NCBI RefSeq assembly: GCF_020782875.1
Contig: NZ_JAJGBN010000001.1
Location: 372,001-436,000, forward strand
Reading direction: 5' to 3'
Length of the DNA stretch: 64,000 nt
Origin: Allomuricauda sp. M10
Lineage (GTDB): Bacteria; Bacteroidota; Bacteroidia; Flavobacteriales; Flavobacteriaceae
Position 1 is the stretch's first letter. Each line of letters starts with the position of its first letter. The translations under genes were made by a program, and so were the position numbers. The notes under the pieces were generated by a model, which saw nothing but the letters and a program-made list of their open reading frames with translations, was not told the DNA's origin and did not search any database. Below, piece after piece: positions 35,698 through 44,898 of the stretch.

Positions 35698-36288
35698 ATG
35701 ATTTTACCCATTGTGGCGTACGGCGACCCCGTGTTACGTAAAGTGGCAAAGGATATCACACAGGAATATCCAAAACTTGAAGAATTGATCACCAACATGT
35801 GGGATACCATGTACAATGCCCATGGTGTGGGATTGGCCGCACCCCAGATTGGTCTGCCCATCCGACTTTTTGTGGTTGATACTACCCCTTTTTCTGATGA
35901 TGAAGACCTTACAAAAGAAGAGCAGGATGCATTGAACGGATTCAAAAAAGTGTTCATCAATGCCAAAATAGAGACCGAAACCGGCAAAGAATGGGATTTT
36001 AATGAAGGATGCCTAAGCATTCCCGATATCCGTGAAGAAGTGAAGCGTAAACCAGAGATCACCATTCAATACTTGGATGAAAATTTCAATCCACATTCCG
36101 AAACTTATGATGGACTTTTGGCAAGGGTGATCCAGCATGAGTATGATCATATCGAAGGAATCCTCTTTACGGACAAACTTTCATCCCTTAAAAAACGTTT
36201 GTTGAAAAATCGTCTGGATAAAATTTCCAAAGGAAAGATCGATGTGGAATACAAAATGAAGTTTCCCAATATCAAAAAAGGACGTTAA
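35698..36288 (+). CDS. def: Peptide deformylase
   Basis: Removes the N-formyl group from new polypeptides using a metal ion. The 196-residue product shows all three motifs: HGVGLAAPQIG, EGCLSIP with the metal-binding Cys, and QHEYDHIEG with the two metal-binding His and catalytic Glu. An extra acidic loop (SDDEDLTKEEQDALNG) is usual in Bacteroidota. It follows ruvX by 3 nt. Confidence 0.97.
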   Translation: MILPIVAYGDPVLRKVAKDITQEYPKLEELITNMWDTMYNAHGVGLAAPQIGLPIRLFVVDTTPFSDDEDLTKEEQDALNGFKKVFINAKIETETGKEWDFNEGCLSIPDIREEVKRKPEITIQYLDENFNPHSETYDGLLARVIQHEYDHIEGILFTDKLSSLKKRLLKNRLDKISKGKIDVEYKMKFPNIKKGR

Positions 36289-36314
36289 AAAAATCGCAGT
36301 TTGCGATAAAAACA

Positions 36315-36322
36315 TATTTTTG
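36315..36322 (+). promoter_or_regulatory. -7 promoter element of the DUF5606 gene
   Basis: TATTTTTG, 20 nt before the ATG at 36343. Confidence 0.55.
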
Positions 36323-36342
36323 CCCGCAATAAATTATACTAC

Positions 36343-36786
36343 ATGGCCCTAGACAAGATTTTATCTATAGGTGGAAAACCTGGACTTTACAAATTGCTTA
36401 CCCAAACAAGAAGTGGTTTTGTTGGGGAATCCCTTTTGGATGGTAAACGCGTTACCGTTGGCATCCGCAGCAATGTAAGTGTACTTTCAGAAATTGCCAT
36501 CTATACTTTGGAAGAAGAAGTTCCCCTAAGGGAAGTGTTCCAAAAGATAAAGGAAAAAGAAGGTGGCAAGAAAACATCTATCAGTCACAAGGCCGATAAA
36601 ATCGAGTTGGAGGAATACTTCTTCGAAATCCTTCCCAACTATGATGAGGACAGAGTGTACGCTAGCGATATCAAGAAAATCGTGCAGTGGTACAACATCC
36701 TTCTAGACAACAACATTACTGACTTTGTTGAAGAGAAGGATGTCGAGGAACCGACTGCGGTTGATGCCTCTAGCGAAGAGGAATAA
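36343..36786 (+). CDS. DUF5606 domain protein
   Basis: The 147-residue soluble protein has the DUF5606 start LDKILSIGGKPGLYKLLTQT, then LLDGKRVTVGI and DEDRVYASDIKKIVQWYNILL. The tail is acidic (EEKDVEEPTAVDASSEEE). The family is found mainly in Bacteroidota; its role is unknown. Its stop touches the stop of the convergent GH20 gene, with no space between. Confidence 0.88.
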   Translation: MALDKILSIGGKPGLYKLLTQTRSGFVGESLLDGKRVTVGIRSNVSVLSEIAIYTLEEEVPLREVFQKIKEKEGGKKTSISHKADKIELEEYFFEILPNYDEDRVYASDIKKIVQWYNILLDNNITDFVEEKDVEEPTAVDASSEEE

Positions 36787-38361
36787 TCATTCTTTTGCCC
36801 AATCCACCAATTTGGTTGGATAGTAATTAACGTCCATGGCCTTCAGGTAAGGAACCTGTTGCGCCAGGCGTACCTTGTAATCTTCCCAGCTTAAGTGCTC
36901 ACTGGTTGACCAGCCCAATTCGGCTACCCCGATGATTCTTGGGAATGCCAAGTATTCCAATTCGGACCCATTTGTTATGGTCTCGGACCAAAGCGGGGCT
37001 TCAATACCCAATATACTTTCTTTTGGGAGTCCTCCCACATAGGTTTCGGGATTCCAATTGTAACTTTCATCCACAGGAATATATGCCGCCCAGTGCAAAC
37101 CTAATTTGGTCAGGGTGTCATATTGCATATCCAAATAGACCTTAACTGCAGGGGATAGAATAATTTTGGATCCATTTTCAGCGGCTCTGATGGCATTGTG
37201 AGGTTCGTTCCAAAGTTGTGCAATGGAGGATGGATCCATTTTGGCCTGAGCGATCTCATTCCAACCAATCATGGTCTTGCCATGTTTTTGTACAATTTTT
37301 TCCACCTTTTCCACAAAGTGGATGTAATCACTTTTTTTGGTGGCATGGCTTTCGTCCCCTCCAATATGGAAGTACGGCCCAGGAGTAATCTCCGAAATTT
37401 CACGGATCACATCATCCAAAAAGGCATATACCGTATCCTTTTGAGCATCAAACGTACTGAAACCAACATGGGTGCCGGTGTAGGCCTCCAATTTTTTGCC
37501 GTTCCCGTTCAAGAAAGGATAACTGAACGAGGCCGCATTGGTATGGCCTGGCATATCAATTTCGGGAATGATGGTGATGTGTCTGTCGGCGGCATATTGC
37601 ACCAGTTCCTTGTATTCTTCTTGGGTGTAAAAACCACCTTCACCACCACCTACTTCGGTAGCACCACCGACTTCCGTGAGTTTGGGCCAAGATTTGATTT
37701 CGATTCGCCATCCTTGGTCATCCGAAAGGTGTAAGTGCAAGGTATTGAACTTGTAGTACGCTAGGATGTCCGTATATTTTTTTACTTCATCCAAGGTAAA
37801 GAAATGTCTGGCAACATCCAACATGGCACCACGGTGTGCAAATTTAGGGGCATCGATTATTTTGCCGGAAGGAATTACCCATAAAGGATGATCGGTCAAA
37901 GTGTCGTTACTTTTTTCTGGAATCAATTGACGTAAGGTTTGAATCCCTCTAAAAGCTCCGGCGGCAGTTTTGGCATTCAGTAAAATGGAATCTTTTTTAA
38001 TGTAAAGTTGGTAGGATTCAGGCGTTTCCAGATCCGTGCTATCGGATTGGTTGATGTAGATCATCCGCCCAGTGGTTCCATCAAGGGAGGAATTTACCGC
38101 TAGGTCCAACCCTGTTTTTCCCTTTATTTTTTCAGAGAGAAATTTTCCCACTTTTTCAAACTGAGGGTCAATTGTACTGGTATAAATGACCGTGGCACTA
38201 TCCAACCCAAAGGCCGAATTGGTGGCGATGGTTTTGATAGGTTTTGGAATTAGAGGGGCACTGGCCAGATCGGTAGTCGGGAAGATGATTTCCTTTTTTT
38301 CAGTTTGGCAAGCTGCCAGGCAAATTACTGCTGCGAACAGCAAAATGGTTTTTTTAATCAC
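36787..38361 (-). CDS. Beta-N-acetylhexosaminidase, GH20 lipoprotein
   Basis: Releases terminal GlcNAc/GalNAc from glycans, at the outer surface or in the periplasm. The 524-residue product has a lipoprotein signal with lipobox LAAC (Cys18), then a GH20b domain (about residues 30-165). The catalytic barrel carries the Asp336-Glu337 pair in HIGGDESHA, HLHLSDDQGWRIEI and IPEIDMPGH. The start is GTG at 38361, with an in-frame stop just upstream. It lies 12 nt after the SGNH-esterase gene, a plausible deacetylase-glycosidase pair. Confidence 0.95.
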   Translation of the reverse strand: MIKKTILLFAAVICLAACQTEKKEIIFPTTDLASAPLIPKPIKTIATNSAFGLDSATVIYTSTIDPQFEKVGKFLSEKIKGKTGLDLAVNSSLDGTTGRMIYINQSDSTDLETPESYQLYIKKDSILLNAKTAAGAFRGIQTLRQLIPEKSNDTLTDHPLWVIPSGKIIDAPKFAHRGAMLDVARHFFTLDEVKKYTDILAYYKFNTLHLHLSDDQGWRIEIKSWPKLTEVGGATEVGGGEGGFYTQEEYKELVQYAADRHITIIPEIDMPGHTNAASFSYPFLNGNGKKLEAYTGTHVGFSTFDAQKDTVYAFLDDVIREISEITPGPYFHIGGDESHATKKSDYIHFVEKVEKIVQKHGKTMIGWNEIAQAKMDPSSIAQLWNEPHNAIRAAENGSKIILSPAVKVYLDMQYDTLTKLGLHWAAYIPVDESYNWNPETYVGGLPKESILGIEAPLWSETITNGSELEYLAFPRIIGVAELGWSTSEHLSWEDYKVRLAQQVPYLKAMDVNYYPTKLVDWAKE

Positions 38362-38373
38362 GTTTGTTCAGTT

Positions 38374-39015
38374 TTAGTCTACGTAGTCTTTCAGGGTCTC
38401 GTACCAGATGTCGTATCCCTTTTTGTTCATATGCAATCCATCTTCCACAAAGATGTCCTGTTTCACTTTTCTTTTGTCCAACATGGGATACCAAACATCC
38501 ACAAAATCTACTCCCTGCATTTCATCGGCCAATTTGCTCAACTTTCGGTTCAACCTTCGGTATTTTGCGCGATAGTGCCATCGCGAAATACTGGGTTTTG
38601 CTGAAATAAGGACAATTTCCAATCCAGGATTGCTTTGCTGAAGTTTCATCAAGATGCCTTCGGCAGTTTTTAAAATGTCCTTTGTTTTTTTCTTGGCGGA
38701 AATATCGTTGTCTCCTTCATAAATGAACACCTTTACTGGATTGTAATCCAAGATCAACTCATTCAGATACAGTTCCAAATCTGAAAATTGAGATCCCCCG
38801 AAACCTGTATTCAACACTTGTTTCTGTGGAAAACGCTCTTGTACATCCTTCCAAAACCGAATGCTGGAGCTTCCTGTGAAAACAATGGTCGACTTGGCAG
38901 CATCCCAAATACTATCGTTCTTGATTTCAATGGTTTTCACCTCATTTTCAAAGGGTTTGGTCTGGGAAAATCCCAATGTGGAAACCAACAAAAATGCAAA
39001 AAGAAGTTTTTTCAT
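38374..39015 (-). CDS. SGNH/GDSL-type esterase, exported
   Basis: From ATG 39015 the product begins MKKLLFAFLLVSTLGFSQ, a clear signal peptide. The hydrolase shows block I FTGSSSIRFW with the nucleophile Ser, GGSQFSDLELY with the Gly block, and YEGDNDI with the Asn. Block V is DGLHMNKKGYDIW with catalytic Asp-x-x-His. It probably removes acetyl or other esters from glycans before GH20 acts. Together they form a two-gene minus-strand unit. Confidence 0.9.
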   Translation of the reverse strand: MKKLLFAFLLVSTLGFSQTKPFENEVKTIEIKNDSIWDAAKSTIVFTGSSSIRFWKDVQERFPQKQVLNTGFGGSQFSDLELYLNELILDYNPVKVFIYEGDNDISAKKKTKDILKTAEGILMKLQQSNPGLEIVLISAKPSISRWHYRAKYRRLNRKLSKLADEMQGVDFVDVWYPMLDKRKVKQDIFVEDGLHMNKKGYDIWYETLKDYVD

Positions 39016-39156
39016 GAATGAAATGTTTTCCCAAAAATACAATTTAAGTGATGGGACATTGACTATTCTTTGATTTCAATCGCCTCCTTTTTGAAAAGTA
39101 TTGAAAAATCATTTAAATATGCCTAAAATCCAGCATGTCCTAAAATATGGGATTTG

Positions 39157-39164
39157 TACTTTTG
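39157..39164 (+). promoter_or_regulatory. -7 promoter element of mazG
   Basis: TACTTTTG fits TAnnTTTG, 15 nt before the mazG ATG. Confidence 0.6.
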
Positions 39165-39179
39165 ACTAAAATTTTATAG

Positions 39180-39953
39180 ATGAACGCAAGATCAGAGCAG
39201 CTAAAGGCATTGGAACGACTGTTGAACATCATGGACGAGTTGCGTGAGCAGTGTCCATGGGACAGAAAACAGACCATGCAAACGCTTCGGCATTTGACCA
39301 TAGAAGAAACCTACGAACTTGGGGATGCCATATTGGACAATGACCTTGAAGAAGTGAAAAAGGAGTTGGGAGATTTGTTGCTCCACATCATCTTTTATGC
39401 TAAGATCGGTTCGGAGACGAATGATTTTGATATTGCCGATGTGGCCAACGGCATCTGTGAAAAGTTGATCAACCGTCACCCTCACATTTATGGTGATGTA
39501 AAGGTGGAGAACGAAGAGGAGGTGAAACAGAATTGGGAGAACATCAAACTAAAAGAAGGAAAAAAGAGTGTGCTGGAAGGTGTGCCCAATAGTTTGCCAG
39601 CCTTGGTGAAGGCCAACAGGATTCAGGAAAAGGTGGCCGGTGTTGGTTTTGATTGGGAACATCCTGAACAGGTTTTTGAAAAATTGAAGGAAGAATTAGG
39701 GGAGCTTCAGGAGGAAATAAAGGCCAATGATGCCGATAAAATGGAGTCCGAGTTTGGCGATGTGTTGTTTTCCATGGTCAATTATGCCCGGTTTTTAAAG
39801 ATCAACCCTGAAAACGCTCTGGAACGGACCAATAAAAAATTCATCAAGCGTTTTCAATATTTGGAAGAAAAGGCCAAAGCTACTGGCAAAAGTTTAAAGG
39901 ACATGACCCTGGCTGAAATGGATGTGTATTGGGAGCAGGCCAAAGGGCTGTGA
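39180..39953 (+). CDS. mazG: Nucleoside triphosphate pyrophosphohydrolase MazG
   Basis: House-cleaning enzyme that hydrolyses (d)NTPs to NMP and pyrophosphate. The 257-residue product has two tandem MazG domains. The first contains CPWDRKQTMQTLRHLTIEETYELGDAI, then the E-x-x-x-D metal site KKELGDLLLHIIFYA. The second has KLKEELGELQEEIK and ESEFGDVLFSMVNYARF. It is followed by a MATE transporter gene with its own promoter. Confidence 0.95.
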   Translation: MNARSEQLKALERLLNIMDELREQCPWDRKQTMQTLRHLTIEETYELGDAILDNDLEEVKKELGDLLLHIIFYAKIGSETNDFDIADVANGICEKLINRHPHIYGDVKVENEEEVKQNWENIKLKEGKKSVLEGVPNSLPALVKANRIQEKVAGVGFDWEHPEQVFEKLKEELGELQEEIKANDADKMESEFGDVLFSMVNYARFLKINPENALERTNKKFIKRFQYLEEKAKATGKSLKDMTLAEMDVYWEQAKGL

Positions 39954-40012
39954 TGTCCTAAATTTATCCTTTAGCTCATGTTGGTTTGACCCCATTGTTG
40001 TGTCAAACTAGC

Positions 40013-40020
40013 TATATTTG
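40013..40020 (+). promoter_or_regulatory. -7 promoter element of the MATE gene
   Basis: TATATTTG fits TAnnTTTG exactly. It lies 23 nt before the TTG at 40043 and downstream of the alternative start 39986, which this rules out. Confidence 0.6.
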
Positions 40021-40042
40021 CCAACTTTTCAATACTTCCGTT

Positions 40043-41410
40043 TTGTTTAAGCAGTATACCAAAGAATTTTCCTATAACCTAAAGTTGTCCTTCCCTGTTA
40101 TTTTGGGAATGTTGGGGCATACTTTCGTGGCCTTTGCTGATAATATTATGGTGGGCCAATTGGGACCTACGGAGTTGGCGGCGGTTTCTTTAGGCAACAG
40201 TTTTGTGTTCATTGCCATGTCTTTGGGAATCGGTTTTTCCACGGCTATAACACCTTTGGTGGCCGAAGCCGACGGGGCAGGGGAACAAGATTCGGGCAAG
40301 AATGCCCTAAAACATGGATTGGTACTCTGTACCTTTTTGGGACTTTCCCTATTTGGTGTCATTTTGCTTTGCAAACCCTTGTTGCACCATATGGAACAAC
40401 CACCTGAGGTTGTGGAACTGGCCGTTCCTTATTTGGAGTTGGTGGCCTTTTCATTGGTGCCTTTGATCATTTTTCAGGCGTTCAAACAGTTTTCCGAAGG
40501 ACTTTCGCAGACCAAATATCCCATGTATGCCACCATTTTGGCAAATGTGGTGAATATCACCTTAAACTATCTCTTCATTTTCGGTACTTTCGGTTTTCCC
40601 AAACTGGGTGTTGTAGGTGCGGCTATTGGTACACTGGCTTCACGGGTGATGATGGTGCTGTTCATTTGGTATGTATTGAACCGTAAGGATAAATTCAAAC
40701 CCTACGTAACGCATTTCAATTTCAAGAATATCGAAAAGAAAATGATCAACAAAATCATCAGTCTTGGTTTTCCCTCCTCTATGCAGATGTTTTTCGAGGT
40801 GGCCATATTTACGGCTGCCATTTGGTTGAGTGGGGTGTTGGGGAAAAATGCACAAGCAGCAAACCAGATTGCCCTTAACCTGAGCAGTATGACCTTTATG
40901 GTGGGTATGGGGCTCAGTGTGGCGGCCATGATCCGTGTGGGCAACCAAAAAGGCCTCCAAAATTTCAGGGAATTGAAACGCATCGCCGAATCCATATTTT
41001 TCTTGACACTTATCTTGGAAATTGTTTTCGCCACGCTCTTTTTAGTGGGTAGACATTGGTTCCCCACCATTTATTTGGATGTGGATGATTTGGTAAACCA
41101 GGCGGACAACACCGAAGTGATCATTATTGCAGCCAAATTATTGTTGGTAGCGGCATTCTTTCAAATTTCGGACGGACTGCAAGTAGCGGTTTTGGGTGCC
41201 CTTCGTGGACTTCAGGACGTAAAGGTTCCCATGTTCATCACATTTGTAGCCTATTGGCTCATTGGGTTTCCGGTTTCATTTTATTTAGGATTGTATACGG
41301 ATTTGACCAGTACCGGGATTTGGATCGGATTGCTTTTGGGACTTACGGCATCGGCCGTAATGTTGTATCTTCGGTTTAAGTATTTGACCCAAAAATTAAT
41401 AGAAATCTAA
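40043..41410 (+). CDS. MATE-family efflux transporter (NorM-like)
   Basis: Cation-coupled inner-membrane exporter of drugs and organic cations. The ~455-residue product has about 12 transmembrane helices in two repeats: FPVILGMLGHTFVAFADNIMVGQLGPTELAAVSLGNS opens the first and LGFPSSMQMFFEVAIFTAAIWLSG the second. The start is probably TTG 40043 (then FKQYTKEFSYN), since the consensus -7 at 40013 lies after the longer start. Substrate unknown. Confidence 0.9.
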   Translation: MFKQYTKEFSYNLKLSFPVILGMLGHTFVAFADNIMVGQLGPTELAAVSLGNSFVFIAMSLGIGFSTAITPLVAEADGAGEQDSGKNALKHGLVLCTFLGLSLFGVILLCKPLLHHMEQPPEVVELAVPYLELVAFSLVPLIIFQAFKQFSEGLSQTKYPMYATILANVVNITLNYLFIFGTFGFPKLGVVGAAIGTLASRVMMVLFIWYVLNRKDKFKPYVTHFNFKNIEKKMINKIISLGFPSSMQMFFEVAIFTAAIWLSGVLGKNAQAANQIALNLSSMTFMVGMGLSVAAMIRVGNQKGLQNFRELKRIAESIFFLTLILEIVFATLFLVGRHWFPTIYLDVDDLVNQADNTEVIIIAAKLLLVAAFFQISDGLQVAVLGALRGLQDVKVPMFITFVAYWLIGFPVSFYLGLYTDLTSTGIWIGLLLGLTASAVMLYLRFKYLTQKLIEI

Positions 41411-41440
41411 AAATAAATTGGTCAAATCTTCAATTTAGCC

Positions 41441-41516
41441 GTTACCCTGAGCGTGTCTCAGGGTCTCATTACAAAATGTTGATTTGAATGTGATGTTGAA
41501 ACAAGTTCAACATGAC
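41441..41516 (+). repeat. Dispersed intergenic repeat, copy B (two hairpins)
   Basis: Contains CCCTGAG-cgtgt-CTCAGGG (41445-41463) and ATGTTGAA-acaag-TTCAACAT (41493-41513). The second hairpin matches in stem and loop style the one at 6130-6144. The element sits downstream of the MATE gene and is not followed by a T run, so it looks like a flavobacterial REP-like repeat rather than a terminator. Confidence 0.6.
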
Positions 41517-41565
41517 GCATCAATAACTAATTATTTGATTAACAATATTTCAGAATTTGGAATTA

Positions 41566-41573
41566 TATTTTTG
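41566..41573 (+). promoter_or_regulatory. -7 promoter element of the 41578-44029 operon
   Basis: TATTTTTG fits TAnnTTTG and ends 4 nt before the ATG at 41578. This implies a leaderless or nearly leaderless message for the three-gene operon. Confidence 0.5.
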
Positions 41574-41577
41574 ATAC

Positions 41578-41805
41578 ATGGAACTACCTAAATTTTTATT
41601 GGCCGACAACACAGATTTTCCAGAGGCCATTTTCATCGTCCATACCGAATACCCTCGTTTTATCATCAATTTGGAAAATGATGAAGTGGAATGGCTCGAA
41701 GAATTTTCGGAAGAAGATGAAGCGGATCTGATGGAAGAAGCAGAAAGTCTGATCGAGGCGGCTACTGCTTTTTATGATCGTGAAGTGGCAAGATACGACG
41801 CATAA
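41578..41805 (+). CDS. Small acidic protein, unknown function
   Basis: The 75-residue soluble protein has the N-terminal strands PKFLLADNTDFPEAIFIVHTEYPRFIINL. A very acidic helix follows (EWLEEFSEEDEADLMEEAESLIEAATAFY). I do not recognise a named domain. It is the first gene of a tight operon with PAP2 and ArnT-like enzymes, its TAA stop overlapping the next ATG by one base. It might regulate or assist those membrane enzymes, but nothing in the sequence proves this. Confidence 0.8.
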   Translation: MELPKFLLADNTDFPEAIFIVHTEYPRFIINLENDEVEWLEEFSEEDEADLMEEAESLIEAATAFYDREVARYDA

Positions 41806-42374
41806 TGCTCGAACAAATCCTACAGTACGATAAAGACCTCTTCCTATTCCTCAATGGTTTGGGAACGGAAACTTGGGATGGTTTCTGGATGTTTATGACC
41901 ACCACCCGAAATTCCGCACCCCTTTATCTGCTGTTGCTTTATCTTACGTACAAACATTTCGGTTGGAAGAATACCATTGTTGTCTTAATATCCATAGCCT
42001 TGTTGATTACTTGCACCGATCAGCTTTCCAATTTTTTCAAGTATGGTGTGGGTCGCTTACGCCCCTGCCATAATCCTGAAGTGAGCAGCGTCATGCGCTT
42101 GGTAAAAAGTTATTGTGGTGGACAGTACGGGTATTTTTCGGCCCACGCGGCCAATTCCTTCGGACCAGCCGTTTTTTTTATTGTGATGTTCCATCAAAAG
42201 GTGAAATACATCAGTTGGGTTTTGTTGTTTTGGGCCTGTATCGTGGCGTATAGTAGGATCTATATCGGGGTGCATTATCCCTTGGATGTGATCACGGGCG
42301 CTTTCATTGGGTCGCTCTTCGGATGGTTGTTTGCCAAGTTGGCTATATTTGCATTCCAAAAAATAGGGACATGA
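41805..42374 (+). CDS. PAP2-family membrane phosphatase
   Basis: Polytopic phosphatase of 189 residues, probably acting on lipid phosphates such as undecaprenyl pyrophosphate or lipid A. The three PAP2 motifs are seen: KYGVGRLRPCHNP (C1), YFSAHAANSFG with catalytic His (C2, SAHA replacing SGH) and SRIYIGVHYPLDVITG with nucleophile His (C3). It overlaps the upstream small gene by 1 nt and the ArnT-like gene by 4 nt (ATGA), so translation is coupled. Confidence 0.92.
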   Translation: MLEQILQYDKDLFLFLNGLGTETWDGFWMFMTTTRNSAPLYLLLLYLTYKHFGWKNTIVVLISIALLITCTDQLSNFFKYGVGRLRPCHNPEVSSVMRLVKSYCGGQYGYFSAHAANSFGPAVFFIVMFHQKVKYISWVLLFWACIVAYSRIYIGVHYPLDVITGAFIGSLFGWLFAKLAIFAFQKIGT

Positions 42375-44029
42375 TTTCTACCGCCCGGTATTGGTTTTTT
42401 ATCGCCTTGATAGTACTGGTGTACCTCATCGGGATGTTCGTGACCTTATTCGAAAATGATTCCGCCCAATTTGCGGTAATGGCCATGCGAATGGTCCAAG
42501 AAAATGATTTTCTCAGTCTTTTTAAGGGCCCTGAAGAATATCTGGATAAACCCCACATGCACTATTGGTTGGCGGCCCTTTCCTATAAGATTTTTGGCAT
42601 TCACGATTGGGCATACCGAATTCCAGGTATTTTGTCCACCTTTTTGGGTGCCTATAGCTGTTGCGGTCTTGGAAAATTGCTGTATAACAAAGATGTAGGT
42701 CGATATGCCTCCTTGATCTTCATGACGGCCCAGACCATGGTTTTGGCCAATATCGATGTCAGAACCGATGCTGTCCTTACCGGTTTTGCCATCTTTTCCA
42801 TTTGGCAGTTGGTGGCCTATATTGAAAAGAATTCACTAAAAAATATTGTCTTGGGTGCGTTTGGGGCCGGTATGGCCTTTTCCACCAAAGGGCAGATTGC
42901 GCTTGTCGTTATTGGCATTTCGGTATTGTGCCATTTGGCCTATACTCGTAAATGGTTCCGATTGCTCAATTGGAAATTGCTGGTGGCCGTTTTGGTATTC
43001 GGGTTGACCATTGCCCCGATGCTGTATGCGTATTACCATCAGTTTGATCTCCATCCCGAAAAAGTGATTCGTGGAAAAGACCATCGCAGTGGCATCTTCT
43101 TTATTTTTTGGGAACAGAGTTTTGAACGCATGAGTGGTGAAGGGGTAGGGAAGAACAGTAGTGATTTCTTCTTTTTCTTCCATACTTTTTTGTGGGTGTT
43201 CCTGCCATGGACGGTTTTGGCCTTGATTGGCTACTGGAACCAATTGAAAACATTTTGGCAGGTGAAATTCGCTTACCGGCCCAATCTAGAGTTTTTGACC
43301 TTGGGCGGCATTTCGATTTTGTTTTTTGTCATCAGTTTTGCGCAGTTCAAGCTACCTCACTACATGAACATTTTAATGCCGTTATACGCAATTCTATCGG
43401 CAGCATTTCTCTTTACTTTATTTCAACAGGAAAAAGCTAAAATAGCCAAAGTGATCTTAGGCTTTCAATATTTTATATTGGGATTGGTTGTGGTGTTTGT
43501 CTTGCTGGTTAGTTTACACGTGTTCCCATTGAAACACTGGTATAGAAATGTCTTTTTAATTGCTGCTCTAGCACTGACAGGATATTTTATATGGAAGAAG
43601 GAAAATGTAGCTTCTAAAATTTTGACTGTAGCACTTTTCAGTTCGGTATTGTTGAACGGTTTGATGAATGCCCAGTTCTATCCAAGATTATTGGAATACC
43701 AAGGCGGGTCCGCCATGGCTGAAAAGGTAAAAGAGCAGCATATTCCGGTGGACAAAATCTACAAGGTTTCCGAACAACATACTTGGGCTTTGGATTTCTA
43801 TGATCAAGATCCTGTCAACATAATTTCTGTACCGGAACTAAAATCAAAAAAGGATGTTTGGGTGTATGCCACCGATGGGGAATTGGCCCAACTTACCAAT
43901 GAAGGAATTCAATGGGATGATCAGATTACGGTAGATCAGTTTCGGATTACCCGTTTACAGTTTAAGTTCCTGAATCCGAATACCCGTAAAGAAAAGCTCA
44001 ACAAAATGCATTTGGTGCATTTAAATTAG
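42371..44029 (+). CDS. ArnT-like GT39-family glycosyltransferase
   Basis: The 552-residue product has many transmembrane helices. The GT39/ArnT N-terminal pattern is FVTLFENDSAQFAVMAMRMVQENDFLSLF, with the metal-binding ENDSAQ-type acidic residue, and KPHMHYWLAALSYKIFGIHDWAYRIPG follows. Such enzymes transfer sugars from a polyprenyl carrier to lipid A or proteins. ATG 42371 overlaps the PAP2 stop as ATGA. It converges on the UPF0104 gene with a 4-nt overlap. Confidence 0.88.
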   Translation: MISTARYWFFIALIVLVYLIGMFVTLFENDSAQFAVMAMRMVQENDFLSLFKGPEEYLDKPHMHYWLAALSYKIFGIHDWAYRIPGILSTFLGAYSCCGLGKLLYNKDVGRYASLIFMTAQTMVLANIDVRTDAVLTGFAIFSIWQLVAYIEKNSLKNIVLGAFGAGMAFSTKGQIALVVIGISVLCHLAYTRKWFRLLNWKLLVAVLVFGLTIAPMLYAYYHQFDLHPEKVIRGKDHRSGIFFIFWEQSFERMSGEGVGKNSSDFFFFFHTFLWVFLPWTVLALIGYWNQLKTFWQVKFAYRPNLEFLTLGGISILFFVISFAQFKLPHYMNILMPLYAILSAAFLFTLFQQEKAKIAKVILGFQYFILGLVVVFVLLVSLHVFPLKHWYRNVFLIAALALTGYFIWKKENVASKILTVALFSSVLLNGLMNAQFYPRLLEYQGGSAMAEKVKEQHIPVDKIYKVSEQHTWALDFYDQDPVNIISVPELKSKKDVWVYATDGELAQLTNEGIQWDDQITVDQFRITRLQFKFLNPNTRKEKLNKMHLVHLN

Positions 44030-44898
44030 GCTGCCGATTCCAATTCCGGTTTTTTGAAATGGTATACAATCCCAACCAGGGAAGTGAGTGCCGTAATCAG
44101 AAAGAAAGTGAAGCTGATGCCGATGGAGGTGCTGGCATCTAAACCCAGCCATTCGGCTCCATACAAAAAAGTGACCTCCCTGCTTCCAATGCCTCCAATG
44201 GTCAATGGAATAACCGACACGATGGACGATACCAAAAACACAAAAAGATATTCGATGGATTCTGTGGAAATGGACAGTGCCTTCAAAATGAAAATTACAC
44301 AGACCAATTGCGCCAATTGCACAAGTGCGGAATACCCGAAAGATTTCCAAAAAACGGGTAGGGTTGTGGTGAAGAACAGCTTGTTCATGAACCAAAATAC
44401 CACCAAGCTCAATGGTATCAGCAAAATCAACAACCAGTCAAAGCCATTAAAAAATGGATTTTTGGATAGTGTTCCCAAAAAGCAAGCATATATAAAAAGC
44501 AGTAACATCCCGCTCAATCGGTCCAACAACAAACTGGAAACCACTTTTTTGGTCCCAGGTTGAAATGCTTTTTGCACCACATATCCCTTGTATGCATCAC
44601 CGCCAATTCCTCCGGGTAAAAAAAGATTGTAGAACATGCCCAACAAATAGAGCTTTAAATTACTGCGATGCGAGACTTTGGCCCCAATTTGATGGAAGTA
44701 TTCGTTCAACCGAAATGCAGCAATAGCCTTAGAAAGCACAAAAAACACCAAGGCCAAGAAAAGGAACAGGGGGTTGCTTTTCTTCAGGGTTTCCAAAACG
44801 TCCTTCAGATCTATTTTCGTGAAGATAAAGTAGATCAGGGCTGCACTTACAACTAGTTTTAAGGCAGTGATGAGCTTTTTACGCAGCTTTTCCGTCAC
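44026..44898 (-). CDS. UPF0104/LPG-synthase-TM-domain membrane protein
   Basis: The 290-residue product has about eight transmembrane helices and the family motifs FYNLFLPGGIGGDAYKGYVV, VSSLLLDRLSGML and IPLTIGGIGSREVTFLYGAEWLG. Relatives are lysylphosphatidylglycerol flippase-like proteins (MprF N-domain) of unclear substrate. It starts at GTG 44898 within the coding end of the GtrB-like gene (20-nt overlap), so the two are coupled and may act on the same lipid-linked sugar. Confidence 0.88.
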   Translation of the reverse strand: MTEKLRKKLITALKLVVSAALIYFIFTKIDLKDVLETLKKSNPLFLFLALVFFVLSKAIAAFRLNEYFHQIGAKVSHRSNLKLYLLGMFYNLFLPGGIGGDAYKGYVVQKAFQPGTKKVVSSLLLDRLSGMLLLFIYACFLGTLSKNPFFNGFDWLLILLIPLSLVVFWFMNKLFFTTTLPVFWKSFGYSALVQLAQLVCVIFILKALSISTESIEYLFVFLVSSIVSVIPLTIGGIGSREVTFLYGAEWLGLDASTSIGISFTFFLITALTSLVGIVYHFKKPELESAA

